Shown: piece by piece, positions 23,211-31,701 of the stretch
Position numbering within the stretch: the first letter of the stretch is position 1
How the letters are laid out: every line of letters begins with the position of its first letter
Assembly: GCF_019880585.1 (NCBI RefSeq)
Contig: NZ_JAINVV010000009.1
Coordinates: forward strand, 415,756-479,755
DNA length: 64,000 bases
Direction: 5' to 3'
From: Sphingomonas colocasiae
GTDB taxonomy: Bacteria; Pseudomonadota; Alphaproteobacteria; Sphingomonadales; Sphingomonadaceae
Made by a program: the position numbers and the translations under genes
Notes under the pieces: model-generated
Databases searched by the model: none
Seen by the model: the letters and a program-made list of their open reading frames with translations, nothing else
Told to the model about the DNA's origin: nothing

Positions 23211-24662
23211 ATGATTCAGCGGCGACTGGGAGCGGCGTTGGGCGTGATCGCGATGCTGTCCGCCTGTGGCGGTGGCGGCGACGGATCGAGCGGCGGATTC
23301 ACGCCGACACCAACACCCACGCTGACGCTGACGCCCACACCAACCCCGACGCCAACCGCCTGCAGCGTGCGTGATCGGCAGATCTGGGCGGCGACGCAAC
23401 TGCGCGAATGGTATCTGTTCCCCGAAACATTGCCCGCAACGCTCGATCCCGCGCCCTATGTGACGGTCGAGGCCTATATCGACGCGCTGACGGCGACCGC
23501 GCGGTCGCAGCGTCGCGATCGTTTCTTCACCTATCTCACCTCGATCGAGGAAGAGGATGCCTATTACGCGTCGGGATCGAGCGCGGGATTCGGTTTCAGG
23601 CTCTCGACCGATACGGTGCAGCGCCGGGTGATCGTCTCCGAAGCCTTTGAAGGCGCGCCAGCGCTCGCGGCCGGGATCGATCGGGGAACGGAGATCCTTG
23701 CGATCGGCGCCAGCACCGCGTCGCTGCGCACCGTCAGCGATATCATCGCGTTGGAGGGAAGCGCCGGCGTCACCAACGCGCTGGGCGCATCGACCGCGGG
23801 CGTCAGCCGTGCCTTCCGTGTGTCCGACGGCGCGACGACGCGGACGGTGACGGTCACCAAGGCCGATTATGATCTGACGCCGGTTTCGTCGCGCTATGGC
23901 ACCAGGGTGATCGACGATGGCGGCCGCAAGGTCGGCTATGTCAATCTGCGCAGTTTCATCACCACCGCCGATCCCGCGCTGCGCAACGCCTTCGCCACCT
24001 TCCGCGCACAAGGGGTGACCGACGTCATCGTCGATTTGCGCTACAATGGTGGTGGCCTCGTCTCGATCGCCGAATTGTTCGGCGACCTGCTGGGCCGCGA
24101 TCGCTTCGCCTCCGATGTGCTGTCCTACACCGTCTACCGCCCCGAAAAATCGGCGGAGAACGAAACGCGCAATTTCCGTTCGCAGCCGCAATCGATCGCG
24201 CCGACGCGCATCGCCTTTATCGGCACCAGCGGCACGGCGTCCGCGAGCGAGCTCGTGATCAACGCCTTCATCCCCTATCTCCATGCGCGCGCCGCGCTGA
24301 TCGGCACCAACACCTATGGCAAGCCGGTGGGGCAGATCGCGATCGATCGCGCGGCCTGCGACGATCGATTGCGCGTGATCGCCTTCGCCACGCAGAACAG
24401 TGCGCGCCAGGGTGATTATTATGATGGGCTGGCGGGGAAGGTGGAGGCGAGCTGCCAGGCGGCGGACGATCTCACCCGGCCGCTCGGCGATCCGCAGGAA
24501 CAGTCGGTCGCGCGCGCGCTCGATTTCCTTGCCGGGCTAAGCTGTACCCCGATCGCGCCGGGCGCGGGCGCACAGGCGTTTCGCGGTGGCCCGGCGCGGT
24601 TCGAACTGCTGACGCCGGAGCGGCCGAGCACCGCGCAAAGGGAAGCGCCCGGTTCGTTTTGA
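23211..24662 (+). CDS. S41 family C-terminal processing peptidase-like lipoprotein
   Basis: This 483-residue protein starts with a lipoprotein-type signal peptide (lipobox near MLSACGGGGDG). It continues into a tandem Thr-Pro linker (TPTPTPTLTLTPTPTPTPT), then a PDZ-like segment (VSEAFEGAPALAAGIDRGTEILAI) and the S41 peptidase domain. The nucleophile region reads FIGTSGTASASELVINAF, the Ser of the S41 family, and the lysine is expected a few residues away. It would be anchored in the outer or inner membrane and degrade periplasmic proteins. The DNA of the Thr-Pro linker consists of short repeats. Confidence 0.85.
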   Translation: MIQRRLGAALGVIAMLSACGGGGDGSSGGFTPTPTPTLTLTPTPTPTPTACSVRDRQIWAATQLREWYLFPETLPATLDPAPYVTVEAYIDALTATARSQRRDRFFTYLTSIEEEDAYYASGSSAGFGFRLSTDTVQRRVIVSEAFEGAPALAAGIDRGTEILAIGASTASLRTVSDIIALEGSAGVTNALGASTAGVSRAFRVSDGATTRTVTVTKADYDLTPVSSRYGTRVIDDGGRKVGYVNLRSFITTADPALRNAFATFRAQGVTDVIVDLRYNGGGLVSIAELFGDLLGRDRFASDVLSYTVYRPEKSAENETRNFRSQPQSIAPTRIAFIGTSGTASASELVINAFIPYLHARAALIGTNTYGKPVGQIAIDRAACDDRLRVIAFATQNSARQGDYYDGLAGKVEASCQAADDLTRPLGDPQEQSVARALDFLAGLSCTPIAPGAGAQAFRGGPARFELLTPERPSTAQREAPGSF

Positions 24663-24726
24663 CGTAGGTCATGGCCAGGCGGCCGTCATGCGCTATGGGC
24701 GTTGGCGATATGCACATGGCCGGGGA

Positions 24727-25038
24727 ATGACGATGACCGAAGATGAGGATGCGTTCGTCTATGACGAGGCGACGGGCGAATGGATCAGTGCCGGCGAGGC
24801 GACGGCGCGTGCGCCGGCGGATGGCGTCGAGGTGCGCGACGCCGTCGGCAATCTGCTTGCCGATGGCGATCAGGTGACGCTGATCAAGGATCTGAAGGTG
24901 AAGGGCGCGGGCCAGACGCTGAAGCGCGGCACGCTGATCAAGTCGATCCGCCTGACCGGCGATCCGCAGGAAATCGATTGCCGCTACGAAGGGATCAAGG
25001 GGCTGGTGTTGCGCGCGGAGTTCGTGCGCAAGCGGTGA
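24727..25038 (+). CDS. PhnA-like protein, C-terminal domain only
   Basis: This 103-residue protein matches the C-terminal domain of PhnA/YjdM (PF03831). The second half (VEVRDAVGNLLADGDQVTLIKDLKVKGAGQTLKRGTLIKSIRL) reads DxxGNxLxDGDxVTLIKDLKVKG, the family hallmark. It lacks the N-terminal zinc ribbon of full-length PhnA, and its first 35 residues are acidic and unstructured-looking. The start is ambiguous between 24727 and 24733. The role of PhnA-like proteins is not settled. Confidence 0.8.
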   Translation: MTMTEDEDAFVYDEATGEWISAGEATARAPADGVEVRDAVGNLLADGDQVTLIKDLKVKGAGQTLKRGTLIKSIRLTGDPQEIDCRYEGIKGLVLRAEFVRKR

Positions 25039-25042
25039 GGCG

Positions 25043-25465
25043 TCAGACCAGCCGGATGGCGCGCGCGAAACCCAGCGAGTCGAACATCTCGAGTACGCGC
25101 ACCGCCTTGCCGTCGCGGAAATGCCAGATATCGACCTTGGGGCTGTCCACTTCCGACAGGCTGGTGCGGCTGCGCCAATGGCAGCGGCCGATCCAGATCA
25201 CGGTATCGCCCTGGGCGACGATCTCCTCGGTGGGAAAGGCGATCATCTCCCAGTCCCGGCGCAGCGCGTCGAAATAGGCGCGCGCGGCATCCAGCCCGAT
25301 GGCAGGGCCGGCGATGGTATCGGGAACGTCCGGGCCCAGCACCGATCGCATCTCGATATCGGGCGCCATCAGCGCCAGATAATCCTCGGCCGACGCCCCG
25401 CGCGTTTCCTGCCAGCGCGCATAGGTGGCGCGAATCCTGTCTGCGGGTGAAAGGTCTCCGTCCAT
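25043..25465 (-). CDS. NTF2-like/SnoaL family protein
   Basis: This 140-residue protein has an NTF2-like alpha+beta cone. The opening RIRATYARWQETRGASAEDYLALMAPDIEM and the terminal WIGRCHWRSRTS...VDIWHFRDGKAVRVLEMFDSL fit the SnoaL-like or polyketide-cyclase-like group. Proteins of this fold bind small hydrophobic ligands or catalyse their rearrangement; no residue clearly suggests a function. It is convergent with the PhnA-like gene (4 bp apart). Confidence 0.75.
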   Translation of the reverse strand: MDGDLSPADRIRATYARWQETRGASAEDYLALMAPDIEMRSVLGPDVPDTIAGPAIGLDAARAYFDALRRDWEMIAFPTEEIVAQGDTVIWIGRCHWRSRTSLSEVDSPKVDIWHFRDGKAVRVLEMFDSLGFARAIRLV

Positions 25466-25523
25466 CGAGTCGCCCTCGGCCGATAGCGCCTCTATAGCAT
25501 GGCGATTGAGGGGGAGCGCGGCC

Positions 25524-25895
25524 ATGACGCCAAAACGGATACAATTGGGCATCGCATCGGTGTTCTTCATCCTTGGCGGATGGGCGCTGCTGGCGCCGCG
25601 GAGCGTGATCGATCTCTGCTTTCTGCCCGAATATCGGGTGGGGACGCCGATCCTGCCCTTCGTCGTCGCCTGCTTCGGGGCGCAGGCGATGATCTCCGGG
25701 TTGTTCGCGGCGTTCAGCCGCTTCACCCGCACGACCTTCCTTGCCTATGGCATCGCCATTATTCCCTTCTTCGCTTTCAATGCTTGGTTCACCTTCATCG
25801 ATCCCGTCTTCACGTGGGTGGGGCTGCTCGATGCGCTCGGCAACGCCGTGATGCTGGCATTGTGCCTGATGGGATGGCGACGAACGCCGGCCTGA
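25524..25895 (+). CDS. Small four-helix membrane protein
   Basis: This 123-residue protein has four hydrophobic segments (approximately residues 8-28, 42-66, 72-92 and 98-118) and a short cytoplasmic tail. Topology and length resemble DUF4345/DoxX-like membrane proteins, but the assignment is not strong. No catalytic motif or signal is seen. It is the last gene before the accessory cluster with an AT-rich palindrome. Confidence 0.65.
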   Translation: MTPKRIQLGIASVFFILGGWALLAPRSVIDLCFLPEYRVGTPILPFVVACFGAQAMISGLFAAFSRFTRTTFLAYGIAIIPFFAFNAWFTFIDPVFTWVGLLDALGNAVMLALCLMGWRRTPA

Positions 25896-25967
25896 AGCGG
25901 TTCCAGGGCAGGCGGCTTTGCCTGCCGGTCGAATGCATTGCCGATTAACCGGCTTGATAAACATACA

Positions 25968-25981
25968 ATATCATATGATAT
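25968..25981. promoter_or_regulatory. Operator A: ATATCATATGATAT palindrome before M61 peptidase
   Basis: A perfect 14-bp palindrome (ATATCATATGATAT), 49 bp before the M61 peptidase ATG in a short AT-rich island. Similar TTCATATG motifs occur upstream of other genes in the 25.9-36.6 kb cluster, so it could bind the local MarR regulator. Confidence 0.45.
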
Positions 25982-26029
25982 AATATAGATATCCGCCGGC
26001 AAAACCGGTACCGATGGGGAGGAATATAG

Positions 26030-27943
26030 ATGATCGGCAAGGTTGCGGCGGCGTGCGCCGCGCTTCTGGTTCTGACGCCGCAGGCGGCAAAGGCGCAGGG
26101 CGTGGATGCGCCGGAGGGCCGGAGCGCATTGCACGATGCCGATTATCCGGGCGTCATCGGTCTGGGGATTGACGCGCGCGACGTCGCGCGCGCGATCCTG
26201 CGCGGCACGATGACCCTGCCGGTCACCAGGCCGGGGCCGATGACCATCTATTTCCCGCGCTGGGTGCCGGGCCATCATGCGCCATCGGGGCCGATCGCGC
26301 GGATCGCTGGCCTGGCGGTGCGCGCGAAGGGGGCGGAGATCGGCTGGAAGCGCGATCCGGTGATGATGCATGCGATCCATATCGATGTGCCGCAGGGTGC
26401 GGAGACGATCGAGGTCGCGTTCCAATATCTTTCCCCAACCGATCCGAAGATGGGCCGGATCGAGGTCAGCCCGGAGATGATCGACCTGCAATGGACGTCG
26501 CTGGCGCCCTATCCGGCGGGCTATGCATCGCGCCGGATGACGGTGCAGGCGTCGGTGAAACTGCCCCAGGGCTGGCAATTCGCGACCGCACTCGCAACCG
26601 ACAGCGTCGTTGACGGCATGATCCGCTTCAAACCCGTGGATTACGAGACATTTGTCGATTCGCCGATCCTCGCCGGTCGATATTCGGTGCGTCATAATCT
26701 CGATGAATCCTCGGGCGCGCCGGTCACGCTCGCGGTCTTCGCCGATCGGCCCGAACAGCTTGCGGCCAGCCCGGCGCAGATCGAGGCGCATCGACGGCTG
26801 GTGGACCAGAGCCTCAAGCTCTTCGCGTCGCGCCATTATGATCGCTACGATTTCCTTGTCGGCCTGACCGGGAAGATCGGCGGCCTGGGGGCCGAACACA
26901 GCCAGTCGAGCGAGAATTTCACGGTGCCCGACTATTTCACCGACTGGGCCGGAACCGCGCCGAGCCGCGAACTGCTGCCGCATGAGTTCGTCCATAGCTG
27001 GAACGGCAAGTTCCGCCGTGGCGCGGACCTGCTGACGCCGACGCTCGATGCGCCGATGCAGAACAGCCTGCTCTGGGTCTATGAAGGGCTGACGCGCTAT
27101 CTCGGCGCGGTGCTTGCCGTCCGCTCGGGGCTGCACAGCGTGCAGGACGGGCTGGACAATTTCGCGCTGACCGCCGCGACCATGCAGAATCGCGTCGGCC
27201 GGCAATGGCGTCCGCTGCTCGATACCACCAATCATTCCATCTATGCGGAGGGGGCGCAGCCCTGGCCGAACTGGCAGCGCGGATCCGACTATTATCTGGA
27301 AGGCCAGTTGATCTGGCTCGACGTCGATACGCGCATCCGCGCGCTTTCCGGCGGCAAACGCAGCCTCGACGATTTCGTGCGCGCCTTCTTCTCGGTCGAG
27401 GACGGATCCTATCGGCCGGTCCCGTATGTCGTCGATGACGTCGTGACGGCATTGAACGCCGTCGCCCCGTGGGGCTGGGCCTCCTTCTTCCGTGACCGGG
27501 TGGAAAAGGTCGCGCCCGACGCGCCGCTCGACGGGCTGGCGCGCGGCGGCTACCGCCTGATCTATACCGATACGCCCACCGCCTTCTTCCGCAGCGGAGA
27601 GGCGCAGCGCGGCGTGACCGATCTGAGCTGGTCGATCGGGCTGACGGCGGACAAGGGAGGCACCGTCACCGATGTGGTGTGGGATGGCCCCGCCTTCGCC
27701 GCCGAACTGACGATCGGCACGCAGATCGTCGCAGTCGATGGCCAGGTCTATGACGGAGAGCGGATCAGGAACGCGGTCGCGGCATGCAAGGGGCGGTCGC
27801 AGCCGCTGACCTTGACGGTCCGGCGCGGCGATGCGGTGCGCGATGTCCGGATCGCTTGCGCCATGGGCCTGCGCTACCCCCGGCTCGAACGCGATCCGGC
27901 CGCGCCCGCGCGCCTCGACGCGATCCTGGCGCCGCGCCGGTAG
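26030..27943 (+). CDS. M61 family glycyl-aminopeptidase-like metallopeptidase
   Basis: This 637-residue exported protein starts with MIGKVAAACAALLVLTPQAAKAQG. The zinc-binding HEFVHSWN motif lies near residue 318 and the third ligand WVYEGLTRYLG about 33 residues later; both are diagnostic for peptidase family M61 (gluzincins). An N-terminal beta domain precedes it, and the C-terminus contains a PDZ-like ligand-binding domain (residues ~540-610). Characterised M61 enzymes are aminopeptidases that prefer N-terminal glycine or alanine. It opens the accessory cluster and is preceded by an AT-rich palindrome; GGGGAGG lies upstream of the ATG. Confidence 0.9.
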   Translation: MIGKVAAACAALLVLTPQAAKAQGVDAPEGRSALHDADYPGVIGLGIDARDVARAILRGTMTLPVTRPGPMTIYFPRWVPGHHAPSGPIARIAGLAVRAKGAEIGWKRDPVMMHAIHIDVPQGAETIEVAFQYLSPTDPKMGRIEVSPEMIDLQWTSLAPYPAGYASRRMTVQASVKLPQGWQFATALATDSVVDGMIRFKPVDYETFVDSPILAGRYSVRHNLDESSGAPVTLAVFADRPEQLAASPAQIEAHRRLVDQSLKLFASRHYDRYDFLVGLTGKIGGLGAEHSQSSENFTVPDYFTDWAGTAPSRELLPHEFVHSWNGKFRRGADLLTPTLDAPMQNSLLWVYEGLTRYLGAVLAVRSGLHSVQDGLDNFALTAATMQNRVGRQWRPLLDTTNHSIYAEGAQPWPNWQRGSDYYLEGQLIWLDVDTRIRALSGGKRSLDDFVRAFFSVEDGSYRPVPYVVDDVVTALNAVAPWGWASFFRDRVEKVAPDAPLDGLARGGYRLIYTDTPTAFFRSGEAQRGVTDLSWSIGLTADKGGTVTDVVWDGPAFAAELTIGTQIVAVDGQVYDGERIRNAVAACKGRSQPLTLTVRRGDAVRDVRIACAMGLRYPRLERDPAAPARLDAILAPRR

Positions 27944-28000
27944 CGCCGCTTCGCCGGCCGCCAGTGCGGCCCGTTCGCGCGAAAAGCATATTCATTCATT

Positions 28001-28016
28001 TTCATATGCGCTTTTC
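28001..28016. promoter_or_regulatory. Operator B: TTCATATGCG within an inverted repeat
   Basis: TTCATATGCG lies 106 bp before the first TonB-dependent receptor. It is the right-hand arm of an imperfect inverted repeat: GAAAAGCATAT (27981-27991) against ATATGCGCTTTTC (28004-28016). The core matches sites A, C and F. Confidence 0.4.
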
Positions 28017-28115
28017 TATTTTATTTTAGGCATAAACTAATTATACCGGCGTCGAGGGGCCGCGAGAGCTCGACCCATGGATGCCGGGATACGGCGATGA
28101 GAGGGAGGCAAATCA

Positions 28116-30386
28116 ATGAGATCGATGACCAATCACATGTGGCGCATGGCGGGTAGCGGCACGGCCGCGATCGCGGCGCTGCTGGCGATGGGCGGCCAGG
28201 CATCGGCGCAGGATACGACCACCGGCGCTGAGGATCAGGGGCTGGAGGACATTGTCGTCACCGCCCAGCGCCGCAGCGAAAGCATTCAGGACGTGCCCGT
28301 CGCGGTGACCGCGTTCAGCGCGCAGGAATTGCAGCGCGCGAACATCCAGGATGTCGGTTCCTATTTCCAGAACACGCCGAACGTGTTCATCACCGACAGC
28401 CCGGTGCGCAGCGGCAACAACGTGTCGAGCAGCGCGCTCGGCCTGGCGCTGCGCGGCATCTCGAACGTCGGCGGCAACGCATCGTCGTTCGGCATCTATC
28501 TCGACGATTTCAACATCTCGCACATCGCGCTCAACCCGCACCTGATCGATATGGAGCGGATTGAGGTGCTGCGCGGTCCGCAGGGTACCTATTTCGGCCG
28601 CAACGCGTCGGGCGGCGTGATGAGCCTCAACACCCAGAAGCCGGATACGACGCGCTTCGCGGGAGAGGCCAATGCGATGATCGGCCGTTTCGGCACCTAT
28701 GAACTGGGCGGCATGGTCAATGTGCCGCTGAGCGACACGATCGCGATCCGCGCTGCGGGCAAATGGGAAACCTCCGACGGCGAATTCAACAACAAGCATC
28801 CCGTGGGCGGCGGCAATGGCCGCGACTACAAGGCGGCCCGGCTTTCGGCGCGCGCCACTCCCACCGATTCGCTGACGATCGACCTGTCGTACAATTACGC
28901 CAAGGAACATGACGACGATTTCGGCCTGATCCACACCGGCGTGCTGAGCGACTTCATCAAGTCGATCTGCCCGGGCGTCACCTTCTCCTGCCCGGTCGAT
29001 TCCAATCTCGGCTTCTATCCGAACAATCGCCGCAACTATGCGCATGACGCGCCGCTGGTGGTGAACAACGAATATCATATCGCGGTCGGCCGTATCGCAT
29101 GGACCGGCGAGAATGTCGGCGTCACCAGCATCACCGGCTATGGCTCGGCGAAGTTCAACCGCAGCGGCGAACTCGACTTCTCGAGCGTCGATTTCCTGCG
29201 CGAAGGCTTCAATTACGACAGCCGCAAGAGCTTCTCGCAGGAACTGCGCATCCAGTCGGTGGGCGACAAGCGGCTGAACTGGATCGTCGGCGCGGTCTTC
29301 GCGCGCGACAAGCATCGCGAAGGCGAATTCATCGCGGCGGGCAAGCAGAACGATATCGGCCTGCCCGAGGATTTCCCGATCGAGCTGTCGCACTTCAACC
29401 AGAAGATCACGTCGAAGGCGGTGTTCGCGGAGGCGACCTTCGACGTCACCGATGCGCTCTCGCTCACTGCCGGCGCACGCTATTCGCACGACAAGCTCGA
29501 CCGGTTCGAGGATCAGATCGAATTCGGCGGTCCGCTCCAGAATGTGCGGGGCAGCCGCAGCTTCAGCGATGTCTCGCCGCGCTTCGCGATCAAATATGCC
29601 GCGTCGGATGACGTCAATATCTATGGAAGCATTTCGAAAGGCTGGAAATCGGGTGGTTTCGAGCTCGATCCGCAGCGCGCGCGCAGCGATTTCGGCGCGG
29701 AGACGTTGTGGAATTACGAAGTGGGCGTGAAGAGCACGCTGCTTGACAATCACCTGCGCGCCAATCTCGCCTTCTTCTACATCGACTGGAGCGACGTTCA
29801 GGTCAGCTCCGGCGTGGTCGGGCGCGACGCCAACGGCAACATCATCAACTATGCCGGTATCTCCAACGCCGCGAGCGCAACCAGCAAGGGCGTCGAGCTC
29901 GAACTGTTGGCGGCGCCCACCGAGCGGCTCGAGCTCGGGCTGAACGTCGGTTACCTCAAGGCGCGGTTCGACAAGTTCACCGATGCGCGCACCAATTTCG
30001 GCACGCTCGATCTGTCGGGCAAGCCGCTGCCCAAGGCGCCCGAATGGACGCTGTCGACCTTCGCGCAATATACCGCGCCGCTGACCGACAGCCTCGATGC
30101 GTTCGTGCGCGGCGAATATTTTTACACCGACGATGCCTATACCACGGTCAACAACATCGCGGCGGTGATGGCGGGCCAGCCGACCTTCCCCTATCTCGTC
30201 AAGGGCTATGGCAAGGTCAATCTGCGCCTCGGCCTGGAAAGCGACCGCTTCCGCATCGCCGCCTATGTCGAGAATCTCTTCGACAAGAAATATTACAGCG
30301 CTTCGTTCGACTTCGGCTTCGCCAACGGCGCCGCCGTGGTGCCCGGGCTGCGTCGCTGGGGCCTGCGCGGCAGCGTCAAATTTTGA
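28116..30386 (+). CDS. TonB-dependent outer-membrane receptor 1
   Basis: This 756-residue protein has a signal sequence (residues ~1-30, ending before AQDTTTGAEDQ) and the plug domain with LEDIVVTAQRRSESIQDVPVAVTAF. The beta-barrel carries repeated aromatic-rich strands and ends in a terminal phenylalanine (GLRGSVKF), the outer-membrane assembly signature. Such receptors import siderophores, cobalamin, carbohydrates or peptides using TonB energy; no plug feature indicates the substrate. It is followed by a strong terminator and a convergent VOC gene. Confidence 0.93.
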   Translation: MRSMTNHMWRMAGSGTAAIAALLAMGGQASAQDTTTGAEDQGLEDIVVTAQRRSESIQDVPVAVTAFSAQELQRANIQDVGSYFQNTPNVFITDSPVRSGNNVSSSALGLALRGISNVGGNASSFGIYLDDFNISHIALNPHLIDMERIEVLRGPQGTYFGRNASGGVMSLNTQKPDTTRFAGEANAMIGRFGTYELGGMVNVPLSDTIAIRAAGKWETSDGEFNNKHPVGGGNGRDYKAARLSARATPTDSLTIDLSYNYAKEHDDDFGLIHTGVLSDFIKSICPGVTFSCPVDSNLGFYPNNRRNYAHDAPLVVNNEYHIAVGRIAWTGENVGVTSITGYGSAKFNRSGELDFSSVDFLREGFNYDSRKSFSQELRIQSVGDKRLNWIVGAVFARDKHREGEFIAAGKQNDIGLPEDFPIELSHFNQKITSKAVFAEATFDVTDALSLTAGARYSHDKLDRFEDQIEFGGPLQNVRGSRSFSDVSPRFAIKYAASDDVNIYGSISKGWKSGGFELDPQRARSDFGAETLWNYEVGVKSTLLDNHLRANLAFFYIDWSDVQVSSGVVGRDANGNIINYAGISNAASATSKGVELELLAAPTERLELGLNVGYLKARFDKFTDARTNFGTLDLSGKPLPKAPEWTLSTFAQYTAPLTDSLDAFVRGEYFYTDDAYTTVNNIAAVMAGQPTFPYLVKGYGKVNLRLGLESDRFRIAAYVENLFDKKYYSASFDFGFANGAAVVPGLRRWGLRGSVKF

Positions 30387-30424
30387 TCGATCGGATGGCG
30401 GCCATCCGGCCGCCATCCATCAAG

Positions 30425-30460
30425 AAAAACCCCGTCGGCGGAGCGCCGGCGGGGTTTTTC
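30425..30460 (+). terminator. Intrinsic terminator after receptor 1
   Basis: AAAAACCCCG-TCGGCGG-AGCG-CCGGCGGGGTTTTT forms a long GC-rich stem flanked by A and T runs. The arrangement is bidirectional, and it lies between the receptor stop (30386) and the convergent VOC stop (30480). Confidence 0.9.
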
Positions 30461-30479
30461 GTTGGCCCGACCGGTCGGA

Positions 30480-30965
30480 TCAACGCGGCTGGCTGGCCGT
30501 CCAGCTCAGGATCTCGATCGCATAGCCCTCGGGGTCCTTGAAGATGAAGGCGTGGATCGATCGTTTGTCGTCCAGCCTGGTCGTCTTGCGTTCCTCGCTG
30601 ATCGTGATCCTCTGCGCGCGGACGCGCTCGTACCAGGCATCGACCGCACCGACGCCGTCGACCACCACCGTCACCATCACCGGCTTGTTGTCCGACGGAC
30701 GCAGCGTTCCGTCCTTTGCATTGACCAGCCCGAGCGTTGCGGTGTCGGTCAGGTCGAACAACCGCACCCATGCCGGCGTGTCCCGGGGCGGTGTCCCGAG
30801 CAGCCTTTCATAGAAGGCGGCGGCGCGTGGCAGGTCGTTATAATAGAGGAATGTCATCTGCCCTTTGACCGGTGCCGCAGCCGGCGGTGCGGGCCGCTCC
30901 GCATTGGCCGGGGGCAGCGCGCAGGCGGTTCCCAGAAGCGTGAGGGCCAGGCCGATAGTCCGCAT
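30480..30965 (-). CDS. Exported VOC-fold protein lacking metal ligands (1)
   Basis: This 161-residue protein has a signal sequence (MRTIGLALTLLGTACALPPANA) and a single VOC domain with the segments MTFLYYNDLPRAAAFY, TLGLVNAKDG and HAFIFKDPEGYAIEILSW. The first histidine ligand expected at the opening strand is replaced (TFLYY), so catalytic metal binding is unlikely. Two close relatives occur at 36.1 and 38.9 kb and share the pattern TF(L/F)YY and GLV(D/N). A role as periplasmic ligand-binding partner for the neighbouring receptor is possible. ATG at 30965 was chosen over 31022 because it gives a clean signal peptide. Confidence 0.75.
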   Translation of the reverse strand: MRTIGLALTLLGTACALPPANAERPAPPAAAPVKGQMTFLYYNDLPRAAAFYERLLGTPPRDTPAWVRLFDLTDTATLGLVNAKDGTLRPSDNKPVMVTVVVDGVGAVDAWYERVRAQRITISEERKTTRLDDKRSIHAFIFKDPEGYAIEILSWTASQPR

Positions 30966-30988
30966 TTCGATCTCCCATAAATATGCTT

Positions 30989-31000
30989 TTTCATATGAAA
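30989..31000. promoter_or_regulatory. Operator C: TTTCATATGAAA palindrome between divergent units
   Basis: A perfect 12-bp palindrome (TTTCATATGAAA) lies 24-35 bp upstream of the VOC gene and 68-79 bp before the small Tat-protein gene on the other strand. It would be well placed to control both divergent units. Confidence 0.5.
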
Positions 31001-31067
31001 TGAATTGACTTAAATCCAGCACATTCTAGACTTCGAGCCCATTGGAACACCCAGGAAAGGACAGGAG

Positions 31068-31265
31068 ATGGACGAGAAACTGGTCACCAGCCGCCGCCAG
31101 GCGCTGGGGCTCGCTTCGCTCGCGGTGGCGGGCGTCGCGGTGGGGGCGCCGGCTGCCGCGGCGACGGCAACGGGCGCCGATCCGCGCCGCCCCAGCGATG
31201 CCGAACTGGAGCGTGTTTCGCGCCTGTACGGCGGTGAGTTCGGTGGCGGCAGGGGAGCGCGCTGA
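31068..31265 (+). CDS. Tiny Tat-signal protein (65 residues)
   Basis: The protein begins MDEKLVTSRRQALGLASLAVAGVAVGAPAAAATATG, with the twin-arginine SRRQALG motif and an alanine-rich cleavage region. The remainder is only ~30 residues (DPRRPSDAELERVSRLYGGEFGGGRGAR), rich in Arg and Gly. It is preceded by AGGAAAGGACAGGAG and followed 1 bp after its stop by another gene, so it is probably translated. No family was recognised. Such a short mature peptide exported folded is unusual and hints at a partner-carried or cofactor-binding subunit. Confidence 0.6.
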   Translation: MDEKLVTSRRQALGLASLAVAGVAVGAPAAAATATGADPRRPSDAELERVSRLYGGEFGGGRGAR

Positions 31266-31266
31266 A

Positions 31267-31623
31267 ATGGCGATCTTCGAAGCCGAAAGCTGGTTTCCGA
31301 TCCAGGGCAAGGAAGCCGAACACAAAGCCGCGATGACGAATTTCCTCAAATGGGTGGGCGCAAACCGCCACCTGTTCAAGGAATGGAAGAGCTTGCGCTA
31401 CTATGTGAAGGAAATCGCGGGCCCCAATAGCGGCCGTCATTTCATCGTCTGGGAATATGAGGATCTGGCGAGCTTCGAGGCGTACAAGAAGCGCCGTGGC
31501 GATTATCCCGGCCCCTATGCCGAATATAAGAAGAACGATCCCTATCACCTGGGCGTGATGGATCACCGCAACATGGAAGTTGAGATCTGGTACGAGATCG
31601 ACCGGCCGCTCTGGCTCGAATGA
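31267..31623 (+). CDS. Hypothetical protein, dimeric alpha-beta barrel-like
   Basis: This 118-residue protein (MAIFEAESWFPIQGKEAEHKAAMTNFLKW...) shows an ABM/NIPSNAP-like succession of beta-strands and helices: strand SWFPIQ, helix AEHKAAMTNFLKWVG, strand SLRYYVKEIAG, strand HFIVWEYEDLASFEAYK. Similar small proteins can be monooxygenases or oligomeric binding proteins, so no activity can be assigned. It starts 1 bp after the Tat-signal gene and precedes the CDGSH-cupin gene, which suggests an operon. Confidence 0.65.
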   Translation: MAIFEAESWFPIQGKEAEHKAAMTNFLKWVGANRHLFKEWKSLRYYVKEIAGPNSGRHFIVWEYEDLASFEAYKKRRGDYPGPYAEYKKNDPYHLGVMDHRNMEVEIWYEIDRPLWLE

Positions 31624-31701
31624 TCGCAGGATAGCGAATGATCGCCGTCGCCGATCCGACAAGGCGGCGACGGCGAATATATGGGTTCAGGGAGAGTATC
31701 G

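Noticed and set aside
28113..30416. Reverse frame of 767 codons opposite receptor 1
   Set aside because: Antisense to a complete TonB-dependent receptor; the other receptors show the same artefact.
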